Below, piece after piece: positions 54,394-64,000 of a DNA stretch of 64,000 bases. The position numbers were made by a program, and so were the translations under genes. The DNA is from Tieghemiomyces parasiticus (lineage: Eukaryota; Kickxellomycota; Dimargaritomycetes; Dimargaritales; Dimargaritaceae). The number at the start of each line of letters is the position of its first letter. The stretch's first letter is position 1. Under the pieces are notes generated by a model, which did no database searches, was not told where the DNA came from, and worked only from the letters and a program-made list of their open reading frames with translations. The stretch lies in the NCBI GenBank assembly GCA_027575765.1, contig JANBPT010000028.1:44354-108353 (forward strand), written 5' to 3'.

Positions 54394-56328
54394 GACGGTA
54401 ACAGCAGTAATACGTTAGGTGAAGCGGAGACCAAACTAGGGAATAGAAGAGAAGGCGGCGGGTGAGATAGGCCGGCAAGCAATGGGTGACATGCGCCACG
54501 GTGGGTTAGGTCCAACAGCATGGGCCCGAATCTCCTGTCAATTCGTAGGGGATGGGGGGGGGGAAGCCAACTCGGGCAGGGGTGCAGTTGGGTAGGTGTC
54601 TGAGGCTCCGTTGCGCCATTTTCTGTTGGCAACTGGCCTAGTCTGGCGGGGCTTGAACTGGGCAGTCGAGCCGGTGCTGGTGTAAAGAGTACCTTCAATC
54701 TATTAGCGCTTAGCTCTACCGTGTGGCATAAGCTCCGACTAATACTCGATGGGTATTAAGGCACGGCTCACGGCGCTGGTCCTACGAGACTTGGCTATGC
54801 AACCAGACCCCAAACTGTAGTTTACCGACTAAGGGCCATTGGCGGCTATACGGTTACTGCAGGCTGTACTGCGAGTACGTCTACTCCCCTTGCCCAACTG
54901 GATAGCACCCTCAGTGTACCATCCACGGACGCCAGGGATTGGAGGGGGGGTCTCAGCGGCATCGCGGAAACACCTGCCCCCCGGTCGTTCCCTTTGGAAG
55001 AGGTCTGGAGAGCTCGCCTTGTGGCCATCCAGAACCACTGCTAATTGATTCCCGAACGGTGTGGGATAGGAACAGGGTGATGGTTGAATTAAAGGCCATC
55101 CCGGTCGCACTGGCCTGCGGTAGTACCACCAACCCACCTCTCTCCCAGATCGCTGTGCCCGGCCTGGACTCATTTGGTGAGTTATTTCTGCCTGATGATA
55201 TCGGGGGCATGCCTAGCCGGAGACGCTGCAGCAGAGTGGGTGCAATTTCTTGGAGGGGGGCATGGGTACCCTTACAGCTCGGCTGCCTGCCCCCCCCCTG
55301 GTGTTGCACATGAGCGAAACGATTGGTCCCAAACCGTGCTTTGCAGCATGAGGCGCAGCGCACCGTGCGCCACTTAAAGAGGCGGTGCCATAGCACATTC
55401 GATACCCCGTGTGGCCAGGCTACAACAGATTCCGTCCGTATTACCGCCCCGCGTTACCAGCACTCTTCAACTATATTAATCCTCAGGACACCTCGATTCT
55501 GCCCTTCCCACCTATAGACGCACCCCGACGTAACAATGTCTAACCAGCGGGCGCTGCTGGTTTTCTTCAGCCCTAAGCCCTCTCGGTCCTGTCCGGTATC
55601 GCTCACATCACGCACCGCAAAGCCCATAGAGTTGCCCCCTCCATACCTTATTACGTTAACCGCCGCTGGCCACGCACCCGTGCTCGGTAAGTAGCCACAC
55701 CGGTTCTTGAGAGGAGCCTTCCACCTGCCCCCTTACATCTTTGTAGCCGGCCGAGTTGATCGCCCGGCGTCTCTAGCTGCGGCCGGCCATCCCGCCCGGG
55801 CCCATAGCCCGGCTTACGTGCCCCTATTCCGACACCCATCTGCCCACCGCTCCAGGCCACCAGGCCAGCCCGTTCCCCTACCATCAACCCGAAGTGCTTA
55901 TGCAGGCCATGTCTCCTTCCCTTTAGGCTCAATGACTCTTTCACTCCATACCATGGAAACCAGCTACCTCCTCTCTCTCTCTCTCTCTCCTGAGCCTTAA
56001 GCCCGGCATTCCACCCGTTGCCAACTTCTTGTCAGCCCTCATCCCCCAGCCTGCCCCACTGCCACTCTAACTACGCCCTTTTCCTTACCCCCCCCCTCAC
56101 GCATCGACCCGCCTTGTTGATTTCGGGCTCATTCCTCTATCCCCACTTCGACTCGCTTCATCCCACCTCCCCTGCCCTCCAACCCCTAGATCGACGTTGG
56201 CTGGTTTTGAGACTCTCGCCGCTCCCGCCTCCAAGCCTTCATTTTTAGTCTCTGCTCTTCCTCCCTTCTATTTACTCCACCCCAAGTGTCGCACCCCTGC
56301 CCTTGGGATCCTCGCGGTCTCCGCCTCC
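54394..56328. other. Intergenic: promoter of phosphorylase and long CT-rich leader of RNF10-like gene
   Basis: A pyrimidine-rich stretch from 55.9 to 56.3 kb leads into the RING gene and holds a (CT)n microsatellite. A possible exon at 55536-55681 with a GGTAAGT donor could join an open frame at 55737-56000, but the protein is Pro/Ser-rich and featureless, so I do not call it. Confidence 0.35.
55970..55989. repeat. (CT)n microsatellite
   Basis: About ten CT units lie in the leader region of the RING gene. Confidence 0.75.
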
Positions 56329-58923
56329 ATGAACGTTAACGCAGTCGCCTTCGTCCCCAAAGCCACCAAGCACAAGCCCCCGTCCGGTACCCCTATTATT
56401 CCTAACCCTGAATCTTCCCCCGCCCAACATGGCCACTGTCCTCCGTCTTCGCAGCCTGCCCCGTCCCGCGGTGCCGCTGCCACCGCACTGCCGGTCAATG
56501 GCGCTCGCACCGCGTCGACCTGCGACACAACTGTAAAGGGTGCTGCGGATACCCTCGGAAACGGTCAACCGGCCGCCAATAAAACCAAGGGCGGTCGGAC
56601 CGCCGCCGCCGCCCGCCAAGCCCAGTCGCTGAACCACCTCCTCAATTTCAGTTTCCCGACTCGCCAGCCCCCCGTATCGAATGCTGAACTGCGTCACCGC
56701 AACCGACGTACCAAAGTCCGCACCATACAGGAGCCGTACCGCAAAGAGCGTTTCATCAACGCCAACTACCGCTTCCTACTAGACCCACACGGCGACTACG
56801 CCGTCCAGTTTATGGACCCGGACGTGGCTCTAAACTGGGGCGATATTCAGCAGGTCCTTGTCTCCAGCCACCAGCCGCTCACCTGCCCTATCTGCTTAGA
56901 ACCACCCGTGGCCCCGCGTGTCACCAAGTGCGGCCACGTCTACTGTATGCCCTGTATTCTACGCTACTTGTCTCCGTTTACTGCCATCGCTGGAGACGAC
57001 GCCCCGGGCAGCGGCGGCGCTAGACGTTCTTGGAAGAAGTGTCCCATTTGTTGGGACCCGATCTATCGTCGCGACCTCAAGTGCGTGCGCGTGTGGGCAG
57101 TCTGGCATCCGTCCGGCGGAACCTCCCGGTCGGACCCAGCCAACGAGGTGACCATGCGTCTTATGCAGGGCCCCGCCGACGGGGCCCTGGCCATGCCGCA
57201 CGACAGCTCGGTATACTTTGACCCGGCCTTCCAACGTCTCACAGCCTACCCACAGCTGCCGTGGGACTTTGTGCCCGATGCCTTGGCCTTTTCCCGCCTG
57301 GTTCTGGCCTCCGGTGCTTACCTTACCCAGGAGCTCGGTTTGAACGTGGAAAGTCTCCAAACGGCACGCCGTGAAAGCGAGGGTCTGGGCGACACCGTGG
57401 CTAGTGAGGTCATCCATCTGTGCATCGACGACGTGACTGCCCAGATCCACAGTTTACAAAAGGGCACCGCCGAGGATGCTCAACAGGCCCTGGGCCACTC
57501 TGAGTCCCGGCTCCGTCAGTTCGTCGCCCATGCCACGGAAGCAACGGCAGCCGCTGAGGGACGTCCCATCAATACGGAGGACACGGATAATCGCTTCTTT
57601 CAGGCCGATGACGGCCAGCACATCTACCTCCACCCGCTGGACTGGCGTGTGGTCCAGCATGAATATCAGACCATCCGCCGGACTGCGTTGCCGGGTGAAC
57701 TGAGCATCACCGTAGAGCACCGGGAGGAGACCACCATGACCGAGGACCTGCGCAAGCGCTGCCGGTACCTCGCCCACATCCCACTAGGCTGCGACCTCGT
57801 CTTCGTCCAGATCGACCTCCGCGCGCTGGTTTCGGACGCCTGCTACGCCCACTTCCGACCTACGTTGGAGGGTCGGGTCCAGCGCCGTATTGACAAGTCC
57901 CGCCGCGAGTTGGCCGACCAGCGCCGACGCGAGGCTCGCGAGGCCACCCGAACTGGAGAGCGGCGCCACGTTGTACCGGACTTCTCCCCGGCCGATTTCC
58001 CTGTCGGTCCCACCCACAGGTCTCCGGATTTTGCACCTCAGCCCGGCACTGGAGACCAGCGGTGCCCAACCTTAAGCGGCACGTCGTCCTTGTCCAGTTC
58101 ACCGCGGGACAGTGAGTCCGCGAGATCCCTTGCCAAGCCCGTCACGGGTTCGTCGGCCACGCGTTCATTCGCGGCTGCTGCTGCTACTGCCGCTGCAATG
58201 CAGGAGAATGCCGCACCCGCGAACTACCAGTACGCCGAGAACGATTTCCCCAGTATGTCCGCGCTACGTCCCAACGGTGGCCGTTCGGGCCTAATCAACG
58301 CCCGGGTGGGTGCCAACGTGCCCCCGGCGGATTACCTAGATGACGATTCACTTCACAAGGCCCACAGTCAGTTACGTCGCGGATTCCAGAACCTCAACCT
58401 GACGGTGGACCGTGGCGAGAGCGCCGATTTCGATATCCACCGCCCGTACGAGTCGAATAGCGAGGAGGTCAAGGCGAACAGTGCGGCCGATCTAGAAGCA
58501 GAAGTGGATACCGACCATCACCGGTATTATGTCGGCGGAGCGCCCTTTAGCGAGGACGAAGCGGATGACGATGCCACTGAGTACGCCTACGAATACGACT
58601 ACGACGATTTCCTGGGCGATAGTGCCGCCGAGTTTGAGAGTCGTCTCGACTTTGTGGCCGGTGGTGGTGGTGGTTATGCGGATGGTGCACGCCGCAACCT
58701 CCAGAAGCCGGGTACGCAGACGATGGCAGGCAACGGCGGCAGTGGGGGTGGGGCCTGGCGAAAATCAAGTAGTAACACCTCACTCGCGTCGCTACAGAAA
58801 AAGGCCTCACGCGGCATTAATCTCGGGGCTGCCACAACGCCTCCGGCCCAGCCGGCTGGTCGCAAGGGCAAGAAGGCCAGGGGTCAGGTTCTGTTTAGCA
58901 ACACCGGATCCCACCGGGCCTAA
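56329..58923 (+). CDS. RNF10: RNF10/Mag2-type RING E3 ubiquitin ligase
   Basis: From the Met at 56329 the product has about 864 residues. The conserved block runs from FINANYRFLLDPHGDYAVQF through DPDVALNWGDIQQVL to the RING, whose first Cys is about 186 (LTCPICLEPPVAPRVTKCGH) and whose last pair is at 238/241 (KKCPICWDPIYRRDL). This layout is that of RNF10/Mag2, which ubiquitinates 40S proteins such as uS3 and uS5 on stalled ribosomes. The first residues, MNVNAVAFVPKA, match the PAM2 motif that binds the MLLE domain of poly(A)-binding protein; this also supports the internal start over an in-frame ATG 44 codons upstream. The C-terminal 300 residues are acidic and Gly/Ser-rich with a basic tail. 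No intron is needed. Confidence 0.9.
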   Translation: MNVNAVAFVPKATKHKPPSGTPIIPNPESSPAQHGHCPPSSQPAPSRGAAATALPVNGARTASTCDTTVKGAADTLGNGQPAANKTKGGRTAAAARQAQSLNHLLNFSFPTRQPPVSNAELRHRNRRTKVRTIQEPYRKERFINANYRFLLDPHGDYAVQFMDPDVALNWGDIQQVLVSSHQPLTCPICLEPPVAPRVTKCGHVYCMPCILRYLSPFTAIAGDDAPGSGGARRSWKKCPICWDPIYRRDLKCVRVWAVWHPSGGTSRSDPANEVTMRLMQGPADGALAMPHDSSVYFDPAFQRLTAYPQLPWDFVPDALAFSRLVLASGAYLTQELGLNVESLQTARRESEGLGDTVASEVIHLCIDDVTAQIHSLQKGTAEDAQQALGHSESRLRQFVAHATEATAAAEGRPINTEDTDNRFFQADDGQHIYLHPLDWRVVQHEYQTIRRTALPGELSITVEHREETTMTEDLRKRCRYLAHIPLGCDLVFVQIDLRALVSDACYAHFRPTLEGRVQRRIDKSRRELADQRRREAREATRTGERRHVVPDFSPADFPVGPTHRSPDFAPQPGTGDQRCPTLSGTSSLSSSPRDSESARSLAKPVTGSSATRSFAAAAATAAAMQENAAPANYQYAENDFPSMSALRPNGGRSGLINARVGANVPPADYLDDDSLHKAHSQLRRGFQNLNLTVDRGESADFDIHRPYESNSEEVKANSAADLEAEVDTDHHRYYVGGAPFSEDEADDDATEYAYEYDYDDFLGDSAAEFESRLDFVAGGGGGYADGARRNLQKPGTQTMAGNGGSGGGAWRKSSSNTSLASLQKKASRGINLGAATTPPAQPAGRKGKKARGQVLFSNTGSHRA

Positions 58924-59628
58924 GCGGGTTTTTTTTATTTTTATTGTCTGGCTCACTGGATTTGATTTTATCCTGCAACGATCTTTGTTTCGCACCTGCT
59001 TCATTTGCAGCATCGATCTTATATCCTTAATGGTATCTATTATTATTATTATTTTACACCCTTGCGTAACCTGATAATACATGGTCAACTTTGAGCCCTC
59101 TAGGAAAGATTATACAGGTGGGGCCTACCTAGTCGTCACCATGGCCCACAACACTCGATAACATTCGACTCCCTATCTCTCTGTCCCCTTCTCAGCCCTA
59201 GGCTCTGTGACGCCTGTTATGGCCGATATACTACAAGGGGTCCTTCTTGATCGACACACCCAACCGCCAGATATACCCGCCCTCCAGGCTCCGGCACTGA
59301 CAATTGCAACTATCATGTGTAGGCTTCGCAATCGCCGCAGCTATTGGTGCCGTCTACACGGGTGACCTTGACCCCCCAAGCTCTGACCCTCCAGCACCGT
59401 GGAGTTTGCACCACATTGGATTATCACGATAATATCTATATCCTTCGTTGCCCGCCTTGGGGCATTCCCTTTCTCTACCCTTTTTAAAATTAGCGGCCGC
59501 TATATCGAGCGTCACATATAAGGCGCATGAAATAAACCCATCCTCTCCTCCTCTTCCCTGTCGTAAGGAATAGAAACTACCGAAAGTGTAAGTTTTGGAC
59601 ATTGGTGCGGTAGACAAAATCAAGGGAT
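58924..59628. other. Intergenic, AT-rich 3' flank
   Basis: Runs of T (58929-58941) and TTA repeats (about 59037-59054) follow the stop. I see no gene. Confidence 0.35.
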
Positions 59629-60820
59629 GTCTGAGGCGAGGAATCGATTGGTATAAACTACACCAGGATTAAACCATTCCCCACGCCACAATTTGCATTT
59701 TTACCTCTTCAACATGCCGACTTCCGAAGTTCCATCCCCTCTGCCCAAGTTTACCAGGCGCGATGTACAGGTGCTCATTTATCAATACTATGGTGAGGGT
59801 CGCAGGGCAGACTATACGCTAGCTCAACTGACCCCTACGCTCGGCTTAGCTGCCCCTTTCCGCACCGCCGTTAGCAGGTGGCTAGCTTGCTGCTGTACAG
59901 CTACCTAGTCCCTTGGAGATGAGCCCTGGTCTGGCCGCCTGTCAGATGACCTTGGTAAACTTTACGGGACCATCATCCTGGAGCTGTTGGAAGGTAGCCC
60001 TTGTACGCATAGCTAAGCGACTAGCCCATGCCTGTCAGACTTCCCCTAGTACCATGCGCAATGTCCTGCGTAGGGACCAATGGCTGTGTAGCTAGCTCGA
60101 TTTACTGGGTCCCTCTCAGAACCTCATCATTAACCAGCACCACCAGTGGGTACGCTTTGCCCACTGAGTTCCTGGAGGAGTTTAATGGGGCTAGTGACTA
60201 CCTGCTGGACTCCATCGTCACAGGAGTTGGGATTAGGATATGTCTTTATGATTCCTCCCCCCCCCGCTGGCTTAAATTGCCGGAGGCGATGCTCGAAAGG
60301 TGGCCCTGGCCCAACTGCGACCCACCGAGGCCATACCACGCCCAAAGCGTTGCTAATCATTGTTTTTCACCAGGCGTGGCCTATGAAACCTGAGTATCAA
60401 GCCCCCCTGGTGTCAAGATCTTCACCAAACGCTATGTAAAGTACGAGCTAGAGCCGATGGCCCAGGCCTCGGTGGAGGCACGTGAAGGTTTGGGCCATCA
60501 CCACCCTCCCTGCGGTTTCACTATGGGAATGCACTACTAAATTGTGCTGCAGCTACCCAGGCCTACATTTCTGCCTCTTAACTCAAACTTCTTTCGGCCC
60601 CTCTCCACTATCCTACTGGTCTGATCCCCTGCAACATCTGGCTGTTCAGGAATATTAAACAATTACTGAAGGGGTGAAGTTCACCGCGGTGGAGGTGGTC
60701 GTGGACGCCTGGCAATCGGAGCTAGCTAAGCTCCAGCCAAATGACTTTGGAACCTGCTATGATCACCGAAAACAGAGATTTTTCCGAGTAGTCCAGAGGA
60801 ATGGTAACTACATTAAATGA
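59629..60820 (+). mobile_element. Mariner copy 3, heavily degraded
   Basis: The 5' flank (GAGGCGAGGAATCGATTGGT, then ATAAAC) is shared with copy 1, and ATG 59714 opens a frame close to copy 2: KFTRRDVQVLIYQYYGEGRR, then RLSDDLGKLYG. Stops and frameshifts follow after about 65 codons. Later fragments in other frames match copy 2: PTEFLEEFNGASDYLLDS, then IVTGVGI in place of the catalytic VTGDETW, and TTPKALLI. The end GNYIK-stop at 60818-60820 aligns with GNYIW of copy 2. It is a pseudogene of the same mariner subfamily. Confidence 0.8.
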
Positions 60821-60824
60821 CCCC

Positions 60825-62182
60825 GGTTTAGTTTTGAGGACGCCGAATTTTTCTTTGGCATCTATTAAGTGGTCGACGCCAAGCCACTGACCCACACAAT
60901 TGCCACGACCGGTTAAACCTCGCTCCCTAGTTTGAGGTGGGTTATATCTCATCAATGCGGGCCAAGTCGGTAGTGTGGTAGACCCTCGATGGGCAATGCT
61001 AAGGGGTGTTAACCCTACACACTTAGGTAGCGTGACGCTGTTCAATCTCCCAAGGCCACATAAGTAGGATTTAAAGTAAGGTATGCTTGCCAGCCGCCTG
61101 CTCACTGGTGCAAACTACCCTGCTTTAAGGTTCTAGATGCGACACAGGGCTACTGGTACCTACTCAATAGCTTGTTAAGGGGACCAAAGTATGCGCTGAA
61201 GATGATCGAAGCTATGAAAGCAGCATGTCAAAATGTTCTCTGACCAGGTCGCAAACGAGCCAAAAGTTGAATGAACGGACGGTGCAACCCCTTCCACGCA
61301 TGGCCGGTTGTACCGCCTAACTGATGGGATAAGGGCCCCACCAACAATTTCATCTCTAACGATACAGCCCCGGCTGGCTAGATTGGCCACAGTGGATAGA
61401 GTGGGTCTTCCAAGGGGCCATATGGCCAAGGCCACATGAGACAGAGAGGAGACATGGTACACACGATGACACAGCCAACCCGGTTGCCTCAGTCTCCTCC
61501 GCCCCCCTCGGTCTTCATATAAACATGAGGTTTAGCTAATAGTATGGCCGACGACCTATTCCGAGTGTAAACCGAGTCTTGGTATTTTGCTTCGCGTCGA
61601 TTGAAGGGGAGAGCCGAGGACGGAGACAGGTCCAGCAAGGAGAACGGGGTGACGCAGCCTGAATCATGGAACCCCCCCCCGTGAATGGTTGGCACTCAAC
61701 AGCGTGTCCGCCCTGCGTCTGTCACCATGCCCGGTATCACCTACAGAGGGGTGGCATTGGTGGCAAGACGCAGGTTGGTGGTTACGGTACGAGGTGACCC
61801 ACGTAAGGCCCTAATGGGAGTGGTCGACCTTTTATTTAGCCTTCACTCGGCTGACGAGCAAAGGGACAAGATGATTCGGTAGGAGACGACGACGGTAACA
61901 CACTGTCCGCCTTAGAGCCCAGCATTGGTGTCCTTTATACGCTCCGCCTGGCCCAACTACAAAAAAAAGGGTAGAGCACGACTCTGCCACTTATAAACCC
62001 TTCCTTCGTCACCCCGACGCTGCCACCGTGTCTTCCCTACTCCTTGCCATCCGCTACCTACTGCCCCGGCCTCCGCCAGACCAACGACCCTGTTCATAGT
62101 CTTGACCTGGTACCAGTTAACCCATTCTTTCTACGCTACTCCAACTCCGCTGGCTCTCCACAACCACGCCTGGGCTACCATC
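60825..62182. other. Intergenic, no firm gene
   Basis: A 51-codon frame from 61727 to 61882 (+) reads like protein (GVALVARRRLVVTVRGD), but it is short and has no other support. A TATA-like CTTATAAACC near 61990 probably serves the next gene. A poly-C run lies at 61672-61680. Confidence 0.3.
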
Positions 62183-63334
62183 ATGACCGCCGCGTTTCCC
62201 ATGCTCATTATCGGCCTCGTGCTGGTCCTTACACCCTCGTCCCAAGCCGGAGATATCCGTCCCACCAGTGAATTTTGGAAAACCGTCCTAAACGAACAAT
62301 TCCCCTCCACTGTACCGACTACCCCTTCAACCAAGGTGTTCAGTAGCCATCCCAAAGCCCCCCTCATGAAAGGTACCGATGACAACAAGCGCATAACAAA
62401 TGCAGTGTCCCGAGCCGATACCTTCCGCCACACCGCCCATCGCGCCAGCAGAAGGCCCTCAGCCTTCCATCCGTATGTGAGACCGGACCCCTCCACCGTA
62501 CCGATGGCCGGGGTGTCTAGGGACTTTTCCAACGTCCTCTCCGCGTACGACAACGATAAATACAAAATCATTAACAGTGGATCGCCTACGGACGGTCCAG
62601 GCATCCCTTTCAATCGTGCTGCTGCAAGCCCCCAAACGGCCAACCATGCTATGACCTCGCCCATCAACTCTGCCAGTTATGCTGCCAAACTCGCCTGGAG
62701 TGGCATGGAAGACCAGTTGTTAAACGACCCTCAATTCATGGCCGTTTACACCTCTCACCAACGTAAACAATTTCTTGATAGGCTGGAGACTATGTTCTAC
62801 GCTTGCCACGGCCGTCCCAACCCCAGGCCTCCGACTAGCAACGCCGAGATCACACCAGAGGCCATTAAGAAAGATATAGCCAGAATCCGGGAAAGAGTCG
62901 GTAATCACAATCTCAAGGATGAGGAAAGAAAAATGGCTAATGGAGATCCAAAGACTTGGTGCGGCAAAGTCATAGAGCTGAACTACGCTTACAACTGTGT
63001 AGAAAATCCCAACTGTATGCCCGCCTTTGTGACCATGGATACCACCCAGTCCCCCCGAAAGATCGAGTTCACTATACCCTTCCATGCCGCCCAAGGGCAC
63101 CCGGCAAGCCTGGACTGTCCAGCCTTAGTTAGGCGTCTGGCGTTGACCAGAAACGATTATACCATGGCCAGCTTATGGACCATTGCCCCGTCAGTCGTTG
63201 TAGTCCAATATTTGGCAGAACTTTTTAAAGTCATTTTACCAGAGAAGGGAATTAAGTTGAGTGACCTTCCCAAACGGCGTTATTTAAAAGCAGCTCCTAC
63301 ACATTCTGGTCAAAAGTCGCCCCGCCTGAATTAA
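62183..63334 (+). CDS. Secreted protein of unknown function, 383 residues
   Basis: I chose the Met at 62183 because it opens a signal peptide (MTAAFPMLIIGLVLVLTPSS, then QAGD); an upstream in-frame Met at 62102 would bury it. The first half is Ser/Pro/Thr-rich and probably disordered. The second half looks globular: LETMFYACHGRPNPRPPTSN, then WCGKVIELNYAYNCVENP and NCMPAFVTMDTTQSPRKIEF, with at least five Cys that could pair. The C-terminus has a hydrophobic helix (TIAPSVVVVQYLAELFKVIL). It is intronless. A TATA-like CTTATAAACC lies about 190 bases upstream. I recognise no family. With 29985-31926 and the two small precursors it makes four predicted secreted proteins in 34 kb. Confidence 0.7.
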   Translation: MTAAFPMLIIGLVLVLTPSSQAGDIRPTSEFWKTVLNEQFPSTVPTTPSTKVFSSHPKAPLMKGTDDNKRITNAVSRADTFRHTAHRASRRPSAFHPYVRPDPSTVPMAGVSRDFSNVLSAYDNDKYKIINSGSPTDGPGIPFNRAAASPQTANHAMTSPINSASYAAKLAWSGMEDQLLNDPQFMAVYTSHQRKQFLDRLETMFYACHGRPNPRPPTSNAEITPEAIKKDIARIRERVGNHNLKDEERKMANGDPKTWCGKVIELNYAYNCVENPNCMPAFVTMDTTQSPRKIEFTIPFHAAQGHPASLDCPALVRRLALTRNDYTMASLWTIAPSVVVVQYLAELFKVILPEKGIKLSDLPKRRYLKAAPTHSGQKSPRLN

Positions 63335-63866
63335 ACCATGGTCAATACCATTCGGTCGTACCTGCGTTCCTGACTAGTGAAGTATGGAAGGTAGGAACTT
63401 CGAGATTCACGTCGTAGCATAAACAATAAAACTTTAAAATGGAGAGGCGTGAGTAGTAGCGTAAAGCCTTGATGAGACACGATGGTTTGGCCAACGGACA
63501 GGACAAGGGAAGTCGCAATGGAATGTCAGTTTCTTGAAGTTGTGCACTAAGGCTAAGAGAATTCCTTTGGGAGGTATGCTTAATGGGACATTGGAGTCTT
63601 GTAGGTGAGGAGGGTTCTGGTTAAGATCATATCGTGGACAGAGTATATATTTTGTAAATTGTTAAGTGTGGTCTCCTAGAACGACCTTACCTTATGCACC
63701 AGGCGGCAGCAACCCCTGGCTTCGCCGCCCATCTGGACCGCCTCCTGTGCACCTAACGAAAATAATAGCCGAGTACTCCACGACCCATCACTGCCACCTA
63801 GGCCAGTCCCGTTCAAACGACACTTGCTATACATCCTTACGTTTCCATTATCCTCTATACTAGCAC
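63335..63866. other. Intergenic, no gene seen
   Basis: AACAATAAAACTT near 63421 could be the poly(A) signal of the secreted protein gene. Confidence 0.35.
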
Positions 63867-64000
63867 CTATGTTGTGTCGGCTCCGTCCGACGATTCCGCG
63901 TCAGGCTCTTTGATACCTCCGGCGGCGACACATTCCTGTGCGGGAGGTCGAGGTGTAGGACGGGCCTCGTTCTTGCGGGTCGTGGCAAGGGGAAACGCGG
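63867..64000 (-). CDS. Possible 3' end of a gene cut by the right edge
   Basis: On the minus strand an open frame enters from the edge and runs 43 codons to TAG at 63869-63867. It reads like a disordered C-terminus (FPLATTRKNEARPTPRPP, then CVAAGGIKEPDAESSDGAD). The Pro/Arg then acidic composition is typical of the proteins in this window, but there is no domain, so this is only a candidate. Confidence 0.3.
   Translation of the reverse strand, partial: AFPLATTRKNEARPTPRPPAQECVAAGGIKEPDAESSDGADTT

Noticed and set aside
55536..56000. Possible two-exon gene before the RNF10-like gene
   Set aside because: The donor GGTAAGT is good, but the product is Pro/Ser/His-rich and featureless and lies in the CT-rich leader region.
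1..64000. CRISPR arrays, bacterial operons, prophage
   Set aside because: No regularly spaced repeats; introns and gene content show a eukaryotic genome.

Overview
The window looks like nuclear DNA of an early-diverging (zygomycete-grade) fungus. Genes are interrupted by short GT-AG introns of about 65 to 230 bases with CTAAC or TACTAAC-like branch points, coding sequence is GC-rich, and the gene set is fungal: an IKS1-type kinase, a five-exon fungal Ap4A phosphorylase, 5-aminolevulinate synthase with CP heme-regulatory motifs, and small secreted proteins. A Dimargaritales/Kickxellales-like lineage is my inference; no single feature proves it.

Layout. 1-3049: RAD17/RAD24 checkpoint clamp loader (+). 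3.1-8.5 kb: a repeat-rich island with a decayed proline-rich ORF carrying three in-frame TAGs, diverged 61-bp repeats, an exact 129-bp direct repeat with a tRNA-Pro-like element, and a low-confidence proline-rich ORF. 10.1-14.1 kb: IKS1-like kinase (-, three exons). 15.2-15.6 kb: ribosomal protein eL14 (-). 17.0-21.1 kb: APC subunit CDC16/APC6 (+, two exons). 21.4-22.9 kb: GPI biosynthesis protein PIG-F/GPI11 (+, five exons). 23.1-26.4 kb: C2H2/PHD-finger protein (-). 30.0-31.9 kb: secreted protein of unknown function (+, three exons). 32.0-32.9 kb: internally deleted mariner copy. 33.8 kb: small secreted protein. 35.2-36.9 kb: MOT1-family molybdate transporter (-). 37.9 kb: candidate terminal exon. 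38.8-41.4 kb: LETM1/MDM38 (+, at least five exons). 41.7 kb: small unknown ORF. 43.9-45.7 kb: 5-aminolevulinate synthase (+). 46.4 kb: small secreted protein with dibasic sites. 48.4 kb: candidate two-exon microprotein. 49-50.1 kb: second mariner copy. 50.3-52.2 kb: farnesyltransferase beta (-, five exons). 52.8-54.4 kb: Ap4A phosphorylase (-, five exons). 56.3-58.9 kb: RNF10-type RING E3 (+). 59.6-60.8 kb: third mariner copy. 62.2-63.3 kb: secreted Cys-containing protein (+). The right edge may hold the 3' end of another gene (-).

The genes are unrelated housekeeping functions (DNA damage checkpoint, cell cycle, translation, GPI anchors, heme, prenylation, mitochondrial ion homeostasis, molybdate uptake). 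There is no operon or gene cluster. I assembled the exon structures by hand from splice signals and reading-frame continuity. The most interesting material is the mariner family (three copies, two with the same catalytic lesion), the tRNA-Pro-like 129-bp repeat, the secreted orphan proteins, a PHD finger split by about 61 residues, and an apparent poly(A)-binding-protein docking motif at the start of the RNF10 homologue.
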